Source: Tetradesmus obliquus
Taxonomy: Eukaryota > Chlorophyta > Chlorophyceae > Sphaeropleales > Scenedesmaceae
DNA length: 64,000 nt
Reading direction: 5' to 3'
NCBI GenBank assembly: GCA_030272155.1
Contig: CP126200.1
Location: forward strand, 868,001-932,000
Of this stretch, positions 22,692 through 35,591 are shown piece by piece. Position numbers and translations under genes: made by a program. The notes below the pieces were generated by a model. The model searched no databases. It saw only the letters and a program-made list of their open reading frames with translations, and was not told the origin of the DNA. Position 1 is the stretch's first letter. Each line of letters starts with the position of its first letter.

Positions 22692-25600
22692 AGTGAGTTT
22701 GCTGCAGAGTTCCCGCTGGCTGGCGGCGCCTACAACTACATCTCCATGTCGCTGGGGGAGCTGCCCGCCTGGCTGGTGGTGACCACGCTCATACTGGAAT
22801 ACATCCTGGCAGGGGCGGCAGTCTCGCGCGCCTTCTCAGCATGTAAGGCGTAAGGCAACCGCACAGCAGCAAATGTGCTGCATATAGTCCAGATGCAGCT
22901 GCTGCAGCTCTCATTTGCTTAAGCACACCGGCCTGCTGCCGTGCAGTCCCTGTTTCCATGGCCAATGTTCGCTTGGAATGCTGTGTCACTGTTGCGACCT
23001 GTCTGTGCTGCTTGGTGCAGACTTTGCCACTCTCGCCGGCAAGCCCCACACACTTCTTCACCTTCCTGCCTGTTCTGGACGACAAATTTAAACACAGCGT
23101 CACTGATGTGACCTGCTTTCTGTGTTCCGCATGCTTGCCCTGCAGACTTTGCCACGCTGATCGGCAAGCCCACCCACTTCTTCACCATCCCATATGGCAG
23201 CTATGACATCGACTTCATGGCAGGGGGCCTGGTGGTGGCCTGCTGCACGCTGCTGGTCTTCACCACAGCCGGCGGCTCCTGGTTCAACATCTGTGAGTGT
23301 TGCTTTTCCAACTGTTGCTCAGTGATGTGCTCTGCTGACAATGTGCTGGGCCTGGTGGTGGCCTGCTGCACGCTGCTGGTCCTCATCACAGCCGGCGGCT
23401 CCTGGTTCAACATATGTGAGTGCTGTTGTTTCTACTGTTGCCCAATTATGTGCACTGCTGACAATGTGCTGGGCCTGGTGGTGGCCTGCTGCACGCTGCT
23501 GGTCTTCACCACAGCCGGCGGCTCATGGTTTAACCTATGTGAGTAGTTTGTTCATAACTGCTTTCAAGCTGTTACTCATCAATGCGCGTTGATTGCTGCA
23601 AGTGTGATGTGCGCTGTCTCATGAGGGGTGCATGGCGGTCTATGGTATACAGGGTTACCCACCCTGATGCTGTAGGGGCTCCTATGAGGAGTTCCCGCTC
23701 GTCCTCCCACTCTTACAGCAGCAGCAGTCACTTTTGCGACAGCAGCGCCTACAGCAGATGTACCCGGCTTCAAATGAGCCATTCATGATTGCTGGTGTGG
23801 GTTGGCAGTGCCCTTGTGGAAGGATTCATCCAACACGGGAGTGCACTGACGCGGTGGTCCAGCTCAGGGCCATCAGCGATTGAGAGACCTGCTCATTCTT
23901 CTGTGTTTGAAGGTTCTGGCCGTATCTGGCCCTGGCTTGTGGGATTGCCCCGTCTGGTCAGAAATCACCTGAGGTGGTTTGGGAGTGGCTGCCTTTCTAG
24001 GTACCATCTCTTGCTAGCAAAACGTGTAATTAATTGATTGTAATGTGCAAGCATACTGCTTGTATGGTTGAAGCACTTTGCATCTTGCAGCACTCGCAGG
24101 TCTATGCAACACGTGCATCTTCACCGGCCTGCCGTTGATGCTGCTGCTGCTGCTGCTGCTGCAGGTGTGACTGGCACGCAGATCGTGCTCATCCTGATCA
24201 TCCTGATTGCGGGCTTCAGCAAGGCCAGCACAGCACACCTCACGCCCTTCATGCCCTTCGGGGTCAACGGCATCTTCCAGGGCGCCTCGTTTGTGTTCTT
24301 CAGCTTCATCGGCTTTGACTGCGTGTCAACACTGGCTGAGGAGGTGCGGCTTGGTAGTGTTGTTTGATAAGTTGTTTGCTGGAAAGGCCGGTGGTCCATG
24401 CTTTGACTGCGTGTCAACGCTGGCGGAGGAGGTGGGCGACGCTGCTGCAGCAGCAGCAGCAGACCTGCGCATCCTGTATAGACCTGCGCTTGCAAAGCAT
24501 ACATGCGGGAGCCATCCAATCATCTGGTCCCTGTGCTTGATGCTCTCAGACTATATTTAGGTACAACCACGGGGTGGAAGGCGCATCTGAAGTAGATGAC
24601 TGCCTGCTTCTGCTCAAACACACACCCTCGACTGTCCATGCCTGGCTGGTCTGGTGGAAAATTTGACCGTCCCGCTGCTGCTGCTGCTGCTGCCCCCTTG
24701 CAGGTGAAGAACCCTGCTGTGGACATGCCAGTGGGCATCGTGGGCTGCATCAGCTTTGTGACGGTGGTGTACTGCCTCATGGCGCTGTGCATTGTGATGA
24801 TGGTGCCATACCACATGGTGAGCAACCAAAATCACACTCAGCACATCATATGTCTTCCCTGTCTTTAGTAGCCACTCAGCACACGCACACAGCCGCCCGA
24901 GCGCAGCATCAAAAGTGCATTAGCGCATGTGCAGCTTATGTGGCGCCACGTGGTGAGCGATGTTATGAGTTATTAATGGCCAGCTGGCAGGCAGCGGCAG
25001 CAGCTGCAGCCCACTCGAAGGCGCGGCTACAGTGCAGCGTGTGTGGAGCTTGCATGGCTGTGCTGCTTGCCATCGCCCCACTCGCCACGCATCTGCTGCA
25101 GCAACTTGCAGCAAGCAAAACTGTATATGCGTGTTACATGTGCGTGACGAACAAGCATGTGATCTGCTGCTGCTGCCGCTGCTGCTGCAGATCGATCCCA
25201 GGGCGTCTTTTGCAACAGCCTTCACACAAGTAGGCCTGCCCTGGGGCCAATACCTAGTGGGCCTAGGTGCCGTGCTGGGCATTGTAACCGGCGTGCTGGT
25301 CACATTCATGGGCGTTGCGCGCATCATCACCAGCACTGCGCGCACACACCTGCTGTTTGGCTTCCTGGGGCGCATCAACTCCAGGACAGGCACCCCTGTA
25401 TGGTCAACACTGTTTGCGATGGTGGCGGCGCTGCCACTGGCAGTGCTGTCCTCGCTGGATGTGCTCATCGACATGTGAGTGAGCCAAGTTGGATATGTGC
25501 TAGTTGCCTGCAGCATACATGTGCTGCTGTATGCACAGTTGTGCGCTGTGTCTCCTCGCACGATCACCCACGTGGCACCGCGTTTGCCCGGTCACTTCAG

Positions 25601-26828
25601 CATTGTAGCTCTCCTTGCAAACAAAACCAACATGTGTTGTGTGCTTGTGGCCAATGGCGTTGATGCTATGGCTTGGTGGGTACCATGATGATGATGTGTT
25701 GTGTGCTTTTTGCTGGCTTGCAGGGTGAGCGCTGGCACCCTGATGGTGTTTGGCGTGGTGGCCATTGCGCTGATCTGGAAGGTGAGCACCCGGTACAGCC
25801 AACCAGCATACACAGTATGCCAATGATGCACAGCACAGCCGCTCACACAGCACAGCCATTCACACAGCACAACACGCAGCTGGGGCGGTCAGCGTGAGCT
25901 ACACAGTTGCAGCAGGCATGCACTGCTGGTGCTGCCTGTGGCATGTCTGCCTGCCGACACAGCAGCAATGCCACCTGCAGCATCATGTATGATCAGCCTT
26001 CTCCCTGACTCATGCTCCATACTGTGCTGCCTGTGTGCGCTGCCTTCTGCTGCAGCGCGTGTACAACCGGGAGATGCCTTTCAAGACGCAGATGCTGCCA
26101 TTCTCCCTCATGATGGTCATGGCCCTGGCCAGCATTGGTGAGCTGCTCCTGCGCCTGCACCCACACCTGCACCCACACCTGCAACTGCACACACATGTAC
26201 TCGAGATCAGAAATCCTTCTTGTGCTCATGTGCCAGCAGCAACAGTGCACACTACCTGCAGCACCCAAGCCTTCACCATCCCGCGGCAGCAGCACACGCG
26301 TTGTTCTGACTGCTGTTTTCACCCCTGCCGCCGCTGCTGCTGCTGCTGTGTCCCTCCCCTGCAGCCTTTGCCTGCGTGTGCGGCCTGCTGACCGGCACCG
26401 GCCGCATTGTCGGCCTGGCAGTCACAGCCGGCATCCTTCTGATCTGCTGCATCATCATGCACCTCACCTGCCACCAATACAGCAGGCCCAGCTACAGAGC
26501 CCCCTTCTTCCCCTACCTGCCGGTGGTCTCTCTGCTTTTGAACTCTTTTTTAATGTCGTCCCTACCAGCCAACGCCTACATGCAGCTGGCCATCTTCTTC
26601 GGTGTGGTGACAGCATTCTACGTGTTCTATTCCATCCATTCGGCGTCGACGTTCGATAAGAAGTCGCAGCGGGGCATGATTGGGTCTCAGATGGTCGGCT
26701 CGCGCATGGGCTCTGCAATGCGAGGGCCGTCTGTGCTGCTGGCTTACAAGGCCCCATCCCACACAGCACCCATGCAGGGCCGCTGGAATGGAGGCGTGGT
26801 GCTGCTGCCAGAGGACGATGAGGAGTGA
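21244..26828 (+). CDS. Cationic amino-acid transporter, second tandem copy (APC superfamily, CAT/SLC7A-like)
   Basis: Eleven exons: 21244-21430, 21687-21747, 22113-22178, 22694-22842, 23146-23292, 24165-24343, 24704-24817, 25191-25474, 25724-25781, 26056-26137 and 26365-26828; 1791 bases, 596 residues. It is co-linear with the first copy: HVAMLGTGMIIGAGIFVSTG, FPLAGGAYNYISMSLGELPAW, FFSFIGFDCVSTLAEEVKNP, ARIITSTARTHLLFGF and RPSYRAPFFPYLP. The N terminus up to the first helix, split over four exons in copy 1, is one exon here. Five introns are shared with copy 1 in position and phase; five are unique. The C-terminal tail (after FYVFYSIHSA) differs in sequence from that of copy 1, which may reflect different sorting. 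A TGTAA word, the usual green-algal polyadenylation signal, occurs about 540 bases after the stop. Confidence 0.92.
22505..22693 (+). repeat. Two (CTG)n tracts and echo of exon 4 start, CAT2
   Basis: A CTG run of more than 60 bases (from 22507) leads to a CAG and a 30-base copy of the exon-4 start (22589-22618, EFAAELPLAG). A second CTG run then leads to the true acceptor at 22693 (EFAAEFPLAG). The tract, acceptor and exon edge thus appear to have been duplicated as one unit. Confidence 0.9.
23021..23075 (+). repeat. Echo of exon 5 start, CAT2
   Basis: A CAG and a copy of the exon-5 start (ACTTTGCCAC and onward, including the words for PTHFFTF shifted by an inserted base) stand 125 bases before the true start at 23146. 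Confidence 0.85.
23222..23540 (+). repeat. Three 123-bp tandem units across the exon 5-intron 5 border, CAT2
   Basis: The exon end VVACCTLLVFTTAGGSWFNI plus about 50 intron bases occurs three times with exon-type ends at 23292, 23415 and 23538, exactly 123 bases apart. Each is followed by GTGAGT. The first copy continues the open frame from the exon start, so it is taken as the true edge. Confidence 0.95.
24401..24437 (+). repeat. Echo of exon 6 end, CAT2
   Basis: A copy of FDCVSTLAEE ends at 24431 before GTGGGC, 88 bases after the true exon end at 24343. Its bases around the donor match the first CAT gene better than its own exon. Confidence 0.85.
25661..25700. repeat. Dispersed repeat fragment, also at 59348-59387
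   Basis: About 38 bases beginning CGTTGATGCTATGGCTTG and ending in an ATG microsatellite occur here (intron 8 of CAT2) and near 59.35 kb with three differences. This suggests a small dispersed element family. Borders are unknown. Confidence 0.6.
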
Positions 26829-29800
26829 GCTTGTTTCTCAGCAGCTGTTCACACGCTTCGGCTCGATGTCATTACGTGCGCCAGCAGACATGTGATGGGG
26901 CCAGGCGGCTGCGTGCTGCAGTCAGAATGCTGCCGGTGGATGATGAGGAGTAAGCTTTTTTGTTTGTTCCCCAGCAGCTGGTTGCACGCTTGTCATCCTG
27001 AGGCTTGGCCGTGGGGTTGACAACAACGCTGCAGCGGCGCATAGTGGAGCTGGGCGGCTGTGTGCTTCAGCCACAACGGCCTCTGATGTGTGCACGCATG
27101 CTTGTGCTAACTAAGGCCACCCATGATGACACATGATGGCACATTGAGCAGCTGATGCACCCTGTGATGGCACATTGAGCAGCTGATGCACCCTGTGATG
27201 GCACATTGAGCAGCGGATGCACCCTGTGATGGCACATTGAGCAGCGGATGCACCCTGTGATGGCAGCATGATGCTGCTGCCTGAGGTCCTCCAGTGCCAA
27301 GCAACCGCCCAACCAACAGAGCGAGATTATAATCAGCATAGTTATGCTTCAGTTGCTTGAACAAATGTGTAATCGGGGGTTGGTGCAGAGCTGCTGGGTT
27401 GATTTGTTGCTCAGGAATTTGTGTAGTACATAGTGCATGGACATGCTGGGAGGAGGGTTGAAGTCCTTCATGTGGTCTAGAACAGGGTCTGCACAGCAGG
27501 GTCATGGTGCTTGCACGTGGGAAGCATGCATGCTGAAAGCTGGAACACCCTCGCTGAACACCTGGCATCTTAATTGCATCACAGGAACAACACGCTGTGC
27601 ACATGTGCCATGCTTACATTTTGCATATCAGTAGATTCACTTATTCTGGGGTGAGCTGGAGGTCGCGTTTATGCAGTTTTCATGGTGGTGGTGACATCTC
27701 GTGTTTTGCTGGCGCTGCATGGCAGTGCACAGTGGTCTGCTACAGCAATGTGCAGTGCTGCTACAAGGCGATGCTGCACAGGTGATGCTGCATATGTTGC
27801 ATAGAACGCAGCTGTGGGTGGGTTGCCTGGAATCGACAGCTTGTACGCATGTTATGTGTGCATTGGGTGTGCGCGTCTAGACAGTTCTCAGCACAATACG
27901 CATAAGGACTTCAGTGGCATGGGTTTGGGAGCCATGATGTGTATGATGCTGTTTAGGGGGGTGCTCCGCATTGCGTTGGCATCTGTCACAGCTTTGAGGA
28001 TATGCCCTTGTGCACTAAGCTCATCCACAACACCTGCTGGGCCAATATGAATGGCAGCTGGGTGCTCAAAGAACAGAACGCTGTGCTGTCGCTGATGCAA
28101 CTGCCCTTGTCAAGTTGGCGTTGCAAAGCAAGCAGGCAGCTGTGAGGATCATGCAGCATGGCAAACTATGGGCTGGAAGCCAAAAGCTGTTTGTGGGATG
28201 GTGTGGCTGCTGCAGCTCAGCTACTGATGATGGTGGCATGATGACTATGCTGCTTGTGTTGCTGTTGCATATGTGCATGCCTGCCAGGCTGCTTGTCTCT
28301 TGCCAGCTTAGGTTGACCAGTAATCGTAGGCCACAGTTACGCTTCTGTGTGCAGTGAGAATCAGCTGCTGCGGTCATTTGACTATGCATAAAAGTTGTTA
28401 TGTCACTTGCACGGTTGCTTCAGTTGCAAGCCTCCTGTTGTTGTGCTGTTACGCGCGTTGTGCAGCAACGCTTCACAGTTGCACACATGGTGTACATGTG
28501 AGGAGTTGTACAACAAGTAAGCATCAACCTGCTGCCGCTGCTGGCAGCCTGTTCACCAGCAGCCAGCTTGGCCGCTGCAGGTTGATGTGGGTTGCTTTTT
28601 GGGGGGGGGCGCCACTGCATGTAAGGGCGCCGGGCTGCAGAGGCAGTGATGCATCTGCTGAGCTCTCCTTAATTTTTCGCATACTATACATGCTGATGCG
28701 ATACAAACAGCGAATACGTTGTTTACTACTGGTGCCTCCAGCTGTTTGAGGCCAAGCATTACCCGGTGGAGCCCGTGGTACTGTTGTACGGTCACGGCGG
28801 CTGTTTATCATAGCATGCATCTCTGATACCAAACATAAGTGATGCCAAATTACAGTACTACACTCTCATGTTCCAAGGATCAAAGACAAGGCTGTCTTCC
28901 ATACCGTCTGCCCAGAACTTGCTGACAGCCCAAAAGCAGACCACTCCTCCTGATACAGCAGCTGCCAACTAGCTGTATGTAGCACCAAACGATGTCACAT
29001 GCCTGCGCTCCAGGTTGTCGGCCGACAGTGTGCGCCTTGCATTGCAGCTAGGCACCACGATACAGCTTGTGTAAAGAAGCCCCTGACTACTAACTCAACG
29101 TAGTATAACTGGCTCGACTGAACCATTGGCCGTCAGCCAAACACAGTGTACAACAGTGCTTTATCACCCCACACAAAGTTCAAACACGTCAGATTTCCTC
29201 AGCTCATTCTGACAGATAAGGTAGTCACGGTCGCTAGAAGCAGTACTGCAGGTACTCAGGCCATGATCCTTCTCCTTGCAGCAGCCCCCAAGCTCATCTC
29301 GCAAACGCATCAGCTGCTGCAACATTGTGATGGACAAAAAAAGAAATACAGGCATGTCATACGGGCCATGCCATGCATCAGCAGTGTCATCCGACTGCTA
29401 AATGTTGCTGCAAGCCGCGGAAGATGTGCATCGGTTGTTGTGTTGCTTGTGCAGCAACTGGCCTCAGCCTCAGAGTATGCCAACACTGCATTGCTGCAGG
29501 CGGCCAAGCTGATGAAAACGCACCCTAAACCCACAATTGCGGGCAGAAAAGAAGGAGCTCGCTTCTAAGACGGCAAGAACCGCTACGCATCCTGCAACCC
29601 TTGCTCGCCACACGCTGCCAGCAGCTAGCAGCTGGCAGCAACACCGATGCCTCAGTCCACACAAGAGATACCAACCTTTTCCGCTGCACAGTGCTTCCAC
29701 GCTGCAAAGAATGCCCCACCCTGGTGTCTAAGTCATCCAGTAAGAGCAGCTGCCACCATGTCTGCGTGACAGCTGTACATAGCACTACTGTCTGCACCGC

Positions 29801-29950
29801 ACGCCGCTGCACGCAGTCCAATCCCACCTCCACAACCTGAGGGCCCCATGACCGCCATTCACATCCCGTCCCTGAATCCAGCACATGCCGACAAAGCCGC
29901 ATGTCGTAGCACCCTTTTTGAACAGCAAGTCGTGGCAAAACAGGACAAGC
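26829..29950. other. No gene recognised; convergent spacer between CAT2 and the kinase
   Basis: The genes on both sides end into this stretch. It holds a 31-bp tandem array at 27140-27263 and a tail word shared with the SINE-like fragment of CAT1 intron 6 (near 27881). A minus-strand open frame at 27888-28100 looks slightly protein-like but matches nothing I know and has no splice partner. Confidence 0.5.
27140..27263. repeat. Four tandem 31-bp units
   Basis: Units of 31 bases starting CACATTGAGCAG begin at 27140, 27171, 27202 and 27233. They differ only at one position (CTG against CGG), so the array is young. It lies about 310 bases after the CAT2 stop codon. Confidence 0.95.
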
Positions 29951-32900
29951 CTAGAAGCCTCCAGTGCCGCCAGCCTGGCGCTGGAAGTAGAACTTCATGC
30001 GCTCCTTGATGCCCGACTTGGGCGCAGGCGTGGTGGGGCTGTAGCAGAAGCTGTCGCTGCTGCCGCACAGCTCCAGATCCGTCTCTGGGGGCAGCACCAC
30101 CTTGAGCGCAAGCCCCGGGCGCTGCATGCCGCCTGCAGCTGCTGTGCCGCTGAGGCTGGAGCGGCTCACGGCTGTGGGGCTGCCCACAGCGCCGACTGCT
30201 GCAGCTGATGAGCCCGATGGGTTCAGCGGGGACAGCTGGGAAGGCGTAGTGAAGCTGGCACGGGATGGTGTCACTGTAGTGGCCCCTGCGGTGCAATGCA
30301 GCAGGCAGTCGGAAACATGGAAGCAGTTAAAAACGTGGCACATGGAAGCTGTCAACACGTGAGATGAGAATATGTCACTTCTACTTCCACCCCAGCAACA
30401 CTCAACACTCGCAGTTGAAGCAAAAGCACACAAGCTGCAGTAAGAGCAGGCTGCGGCACTCACCGGAGTCGCCCAGGCCGCTGAGGCGCTTGCCATCGCC
30501 AATGACCGCCTGAATGTCCCTCAGGCGCTCCGCAGCTGCTGCAGAAGCTGGACTCAGCAGGCCACAGCTGCCTGGGCTGCTGCCGCTGCTGCTCATAATG
30601 GACAGCCCAGATGGGCGGATTGCGCCGCTGAGACTGCTCTTGCCGTTGCTGCTGCTGAGAGAAGATGCATCCCTGTCACCCAGTGCCCCTAGGTGCAGGT
30701 GCTGCAGCTGGCGCTGTGCGCCAGTGGGCGTGGCAGGGAAAGCAGCTGGCAGCGACGGCACACCAGACGCATTCGGCAGGCCACCTGCTGGCAGTGGCGC
30801 CAGCGAGGCTGCCTCCTCCCTGTCTGCTGCAGAGCTGTTCTTGGCGCGTGCGCTGCTGCCTGTCGCCAAGCTCATGGTGCGCTTGAACTCCTTGACGTAG
30901 GCCTGCGCAATGTCCAGCGGCAGTGGCTGCAGCAGCATCTCCTTGCTGGGCCTGTGCTGCTTGCTCATGGTGCGCTGCAGGTTGGTGACAATCCTGCAAG
31001 CATCATTGTGAGCAGAAAATTGTATGCAGACAGCAGAGCAGCCGGACAGAGACTGCGTCCTCGGCGACTGCCAGTGGTGATGTCTGCCATGCTGCAGCCA
31101 TTGGACAAATAGAGTAGCACACACAGAAACAAGAAGCCTCAGGTGATGCTGTCCTGCATGGCATGCCAGATGCAGCTGTGTTCCAGATCACCAATGGCTT
31201 CTGCCTGCACGTGCTGCGCTCTCCACTTACCATGGGTGCTCCAGCAGTGCTGTTGCTGTGGGCCGGACCTCTGGGCTCTTCACCAGTGCTGCCTTGACAA
31301 ACTCAGTCCACTGGGGCGTGCGGTTGGGCGGGAACTTGATGGCATCACTGTACATGATCAGCGCTGCTGTCTGCGCCTCATCCTCCACCTCAAAAGGAGG
31401 CCTGCAGTGCAACAACAACAGGACGCCAGCAGCATCTGAACTACCTGCCATAACATGACAACAACAGCAAGCTGTACCACAAGCTTTTGCTGTCTGGTCG
31501 GTGCTCTACGTACGCACTACATAATGACATACGCATGGGCTGCTGCTAGCCGTGTTGCCCCTTTCCCTGCCGCACCTGCCGCACACCAGCTCATATGCCA
31601 GCACGCCTGCTGCCCAGACGTCCACAGGTGGCCCATAAGGCTTCACACCACGAGCCGCCAGTGTGGCCACATCCACAGACTTGCCCTCTTGGAAGGGCAC
31701 AGAGGGATTCTTCAGCACCTGCAGGCAAACAGGCAGATGTGAGAGTGGAAGCCGAAAGCATAATGGGCCAGCTTGTACGCGTGTTCCTCCCAGCGCTGTA
31801 CACGAATGCATGCCAGCACCTTGCACAGAGCGACAAGACTCAAAACTCCTTCCGCGTATGAATCAAATGAGCGCAACGCCGCAGCACCCCCGCACCTCTG
31901 GCGCCATGTAGTCCAGCGTGCCGCTCCTGCTGAAGGGCACCTCCTCATCAAACTTGATGGCCAGCCCAAAGTCGCCCAGCCGGAACTTGCCCAGGCCTGT
32001 GATGAAGATGTTCTCGGGCTTGATGTCCCTGTGCAGCAGCTTCAGCGAGTGCATCTTTTGCAGGATGCGCAGCAGCGGTGTGATCACCTGCAGGACAGCA
32101 GCAGCACCACAGTTGAAGCTTGCAGGAAAGGTGCAGCTGTTGTCCTGTGCTCCTGCAAGCTCTGCAAGACCAACTCATTGTGACAGCTGCCGAACAGCTT
32201 GCCAGATGCTGCTCCAAGTGCTTGCTCCTCTCCTCTCCTGCAAGTGCTCCTAGGTCAAGCCATCCGTCCCTGGGGCCAGCTAAAAGCGCAGCAACCGCAG
32301 CGCACCTCCACGCACACCCACTGCTCGTCCAGCAGGCCGCCGTGCATGAGCATGGTCTTGAACAGGTCTCCGCCCTCGCAGTACTCCATGATGATGTACA
32401 CACACTGGCTGTCCTCAAAGCTGGAGTAGAACTCAGCTACATACGGCCCATTGAGCGCACGCATGGCCTGCAGCTCGCGGTTGAGCTTGTGGAAGTGCTT
32501 TGGGTGCATCTTCTGCTTGTAGTAGGCCTTGATGATTACCTTGAGGTTGCTGGCGATGCACACTGCTTTGAAGACAGTGGCAACACTACACAGCAGGGAC
32601 GCCAGTGTGTGGCGTACAGTGTGCACATGCAGGTGTCGCGTGTCAGTAGGTGTGCACTACGTGTGTGCAGTGAGTATGCAAGTGCAAGTGTACAATGTGA
32701 CGGACCGTAAGATCTTCAATGGATGGCTGCCTGGCAGGACGATGCTTGTCCTGCAAGCACTTCTGCGTGTTTGCATGCTCTTGCAACAAGTTGAGACGAG
32801 CCACTCTATATCTGTCTGCATGGTGCATACCCAGGCAGTGCGTTTGCTGCCAGGAGGCATACGCGCTACATTCGCTCTCACTGCGTCGCTGCAACTGCAT

Positions 32901-33561
32901 GCAGGAAGCTGCAGGCAATGCTGACAACGGTCGTGCTGGGCTCACCTTCCCCTGTACAGCTCAACCCTTTGGTTGAACTGACCAATGTTGTCATACTTTA
33001 TGCGTGCTGTCGGCTGCTGGCGCTCCTGCGCTGCTGCCGCTGCTGACAGGCGTTCACTGTGCTCAAGCTGCTGTTTCCGCTCACTAGCAAATGAGAATGA
33101 CTTGGCGGACTGCTGCGTCTGCAGGTAGCAGATGCTGTCATTGTTTAGCACCGGATCATCTGGCACGCTGCACTTCCTGCAATGAGGTGAAGGCACGGAG
33201 GCAGGAATCCCACGCCATCAGCTGGGTGTACAAGCGCTGTGACACAGCTCATGCACTTGGAAGTGAGGTGTGACAGGGGTCGGGCTGGAAAGCTCACAAC
33301 TGAAAAAGTAGCAGATTAACGTCGCCACTTTGATCCCTGCTATGCATGTGAGGTATGAGGGAGCTGTTGTCGTGCACAACCTCATAGCACAAAGCAGCAG
33401 CCCAATACTTACTCTGCTGTGCTCAAAGACTGTTGGGGGCGCAACGCTGGCAGGGCCCATTCACTCTGTGCACTGCGGCCTACTTCAAAGCCCTGCACAA
33501 CAAAGTCCTTGCTGCCTGCTGTCTTCAGCTTCTTTTCAAACAGTTCCTTAAGGAACCCCAT
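29951..33561 (-). CDS. Aurora-like serine/threonine protein kinase (green-algal type)
   Basis: Eight exons: 33413-33561, 32946-33176, 32306-32585, 31896-32087, 31576-31718, 31231-31401, 30464-30993 and 29951-30285; 2031 bases, 676 residues. The start is the ATG at 33561 (MGFLKELFEKKLKTAGSKD). The kinase domain covers about residues 115-390: RGSVATVFKA in place of the full glycine loop, VIIKAYYK with the ATP-binding lysine, HRDIKPEN near 239, GDFG near 258, GTLDYMAPE as activation-loop end, and DVWAAGVLAYEL. About 25 residues inserted between APE and DVW, and the wording around them, fit the Aurora-like kinases that are numerous in green algae. The C-terminal 290 residues are rich in Ser, Ala and Gly and likely disordered. 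The catalytic lysine, HRD and DFG are intact, so activity is expected although the glycine loop is degenerate. Role unknown; cell-cycle or flagellar functions known for related kinases are not implied by the sequence. Confidence 0.9.
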
Positions 33562-35293
33562 GCTGCTGGGTGCTCAGCAGAGGGTTGCTGTGCGTGCCTG
33601 GTGATGCAAATTGACAGTGCAGCAAGCCTGCACTTGCTGCTCCGCTGAACAATCAGAGCCTCCAGCAGTTGATGCCTGCATTCAGGATAAGCGGCACGCA
33701 CAGGAGGCACCACAGCTCATTGTACTGGGATGTGACACATTGTTAAGGGACTGGAAGCAGCAGTAGGTGCCAGCCTTAAACGCAACGCCAAATGCGGCTT
33801 CAAGATCCAGAGACCAAGTCGCGATGTCTGAGTAGCGATATCTACACAAAGCAACCCTCTCATACCTCAGCTGCTGCTCATGACAGGCCCAGTACAGCAT
33901 GCACTACTTGGCTACGTGATTGGTACGCGGGCATCAACGCCCAGCACTGCGGATGATTTAGCGTGTTTACTTCCAGCTTCAACTACAGTGCTGGCTTTTC
34001 TACGTAGTTCTGTGCCTCCAGAGGTCTCCTTGCCCGCGTGAATACAAACTAGACAGAGTGTGACGCACATCTACCAACGTTGATGACTTACAAAAACACA
34101 CATCAATGTTGCTGATTTGTGCTGGTCCTGTGCGTGCGACCTACAAGAAGGCGAAACCCTAGCTGCTGCTAACAGGACGCCAACTGTTCTTCAAGGAGGA
34201 AGGTCCCTTTCAAGGCCAGAAACCGTGCGTAACAAGTTTTTGTGTCTATATCGTGACTGCGCTTGATTTATGACATGGAAACCAACTCCGACTCCGCCCC
34301 CTCCTCCCTTTTGGATTCCAGAGGTCCCAGCTTCCTCTCAATACCTGTGCACCGTGTGTGTGGCTGGCCAGGCCATCAAACGTGAAGATTAGTTTCGTTG
34401 ACTTTGTTTTACTGCTGCGCAACTGCAAAGCATTCTCACACAACTGCCGTCACAGATGTTACAGATTCTTGCACTGAGTGCTCTCAGCAACACTATCACT
34501 GCTACTCGAGTTACCAGAAGGACCAACCCAACACACCCAGACACCCATGCCCCAGCCCATCTGCCCCATCCCGGTAAGTTTGATCACCAGTCTCTGTTTG
34601 TTACACGGGTAGCCCTGCATGTCTGGGGAACCAGTGACAGGCTTGCAGGGAAAAGAGGGCAACTCAAACTGCGTCAAGCAGGACAGATATATCCTTGACA
34701 CTACTGCGGTCAAGCACATGTGCATGGCAGCTCACAACGCATTGCGGTGCGTGCCAAAGTTTCAACTGCAGGCTGTGCACTCTATGAGACCCACCAGCTG
34801 CGCCATCGTAGCGTATGGTAACCTCACTGTGCGACCCCACTGCGACACAAACACCCTGAGAAACTGCATTATGACACCGTCAGCCGGCAGCACCCACGCT
34901 TCATCAGCGTGATGCTGCGCACTCAAACTGTGCTGCTGGCTGCAAGCAAAGCAACCTCACCAATGCAGTACTCATGAACCTGTACCCTGTATATGAATGC
35001 CCAATACGCAGTTGATCACCCTGCTTCTACTAGTCATTGGTGTTCCTCAGTGGACAGCCCAGCTGCATGGCACACCCCTGTTGGTGATATACACAATGCC
35101 TGTAGAAGAAGCAATTGCACAAGGGTTCAGAAATGGTAAGCACATCTGGCACAACACACAATCATACACACAAATCCCAGCATGTCACAGGTAGGTAAAG
35201 CATTGCAGGACACAGCGGTGGAGTACTGTTACTGCTGCATTGCAGTTGATATGCACGATGTGTTGCAGCTGAAAGCACCCAATGATTTGCAGA

Positions 35294-35328
<35 letters not shown>

Positions 35329-35591
35329 GTGCAAAGCGCACAGGATTCAAAAAAACAGAGCAGCACCCACACAATCAATATCCTAACTTGTAACTCGCAA
35401 TCTCAGGACTGCGAATTTCACACAGCAATGCCAATGGTAAACTGCAGCTTTGTGCGCTGAACAGCAGGCTCTCAGCAGTCAGCCACTACCATCACAATCA
35501 TGAATGTGGCAATGATGGAGTTCATGATAATTATTCAGCATGGTCATCAGCCCATCAATGCTGCCAGGCTGCTGGTGGCTACTCTCGCTGT
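33562..35591. other. No gene recognised; spacer between kinase and GH5 genes
   Basis: The left end should contain the kinase promoter and the right end the 3'-UTR of the cellulase. A (CAG)n run of about 33 bases occurs at 35297-35329. Short plus-strand frames in the region show no known motif. Confidence 0.5.

Noticed and set aside
23550..24160. Possible inserted element in CAT2 intron 5
   Set aside because: The stretch is less CTG-rich than other introns, yet I found no terminal repeats, tRNA boxes or coding remnant to support a mobile element.
27888..28100. Minus-strand frame with HPAAIHIGPAGVVDELSAQG
   Set aside because: The wording looks protein-like, but I recognise no family, and no start or splice partner was found in the surrounding convergent spacer.
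35182..35460. 92-codon plus-strand frame with a polyGln run
   Set aside because: The run is a CAG microsatellite; no conserved motif or splice partner on either side.
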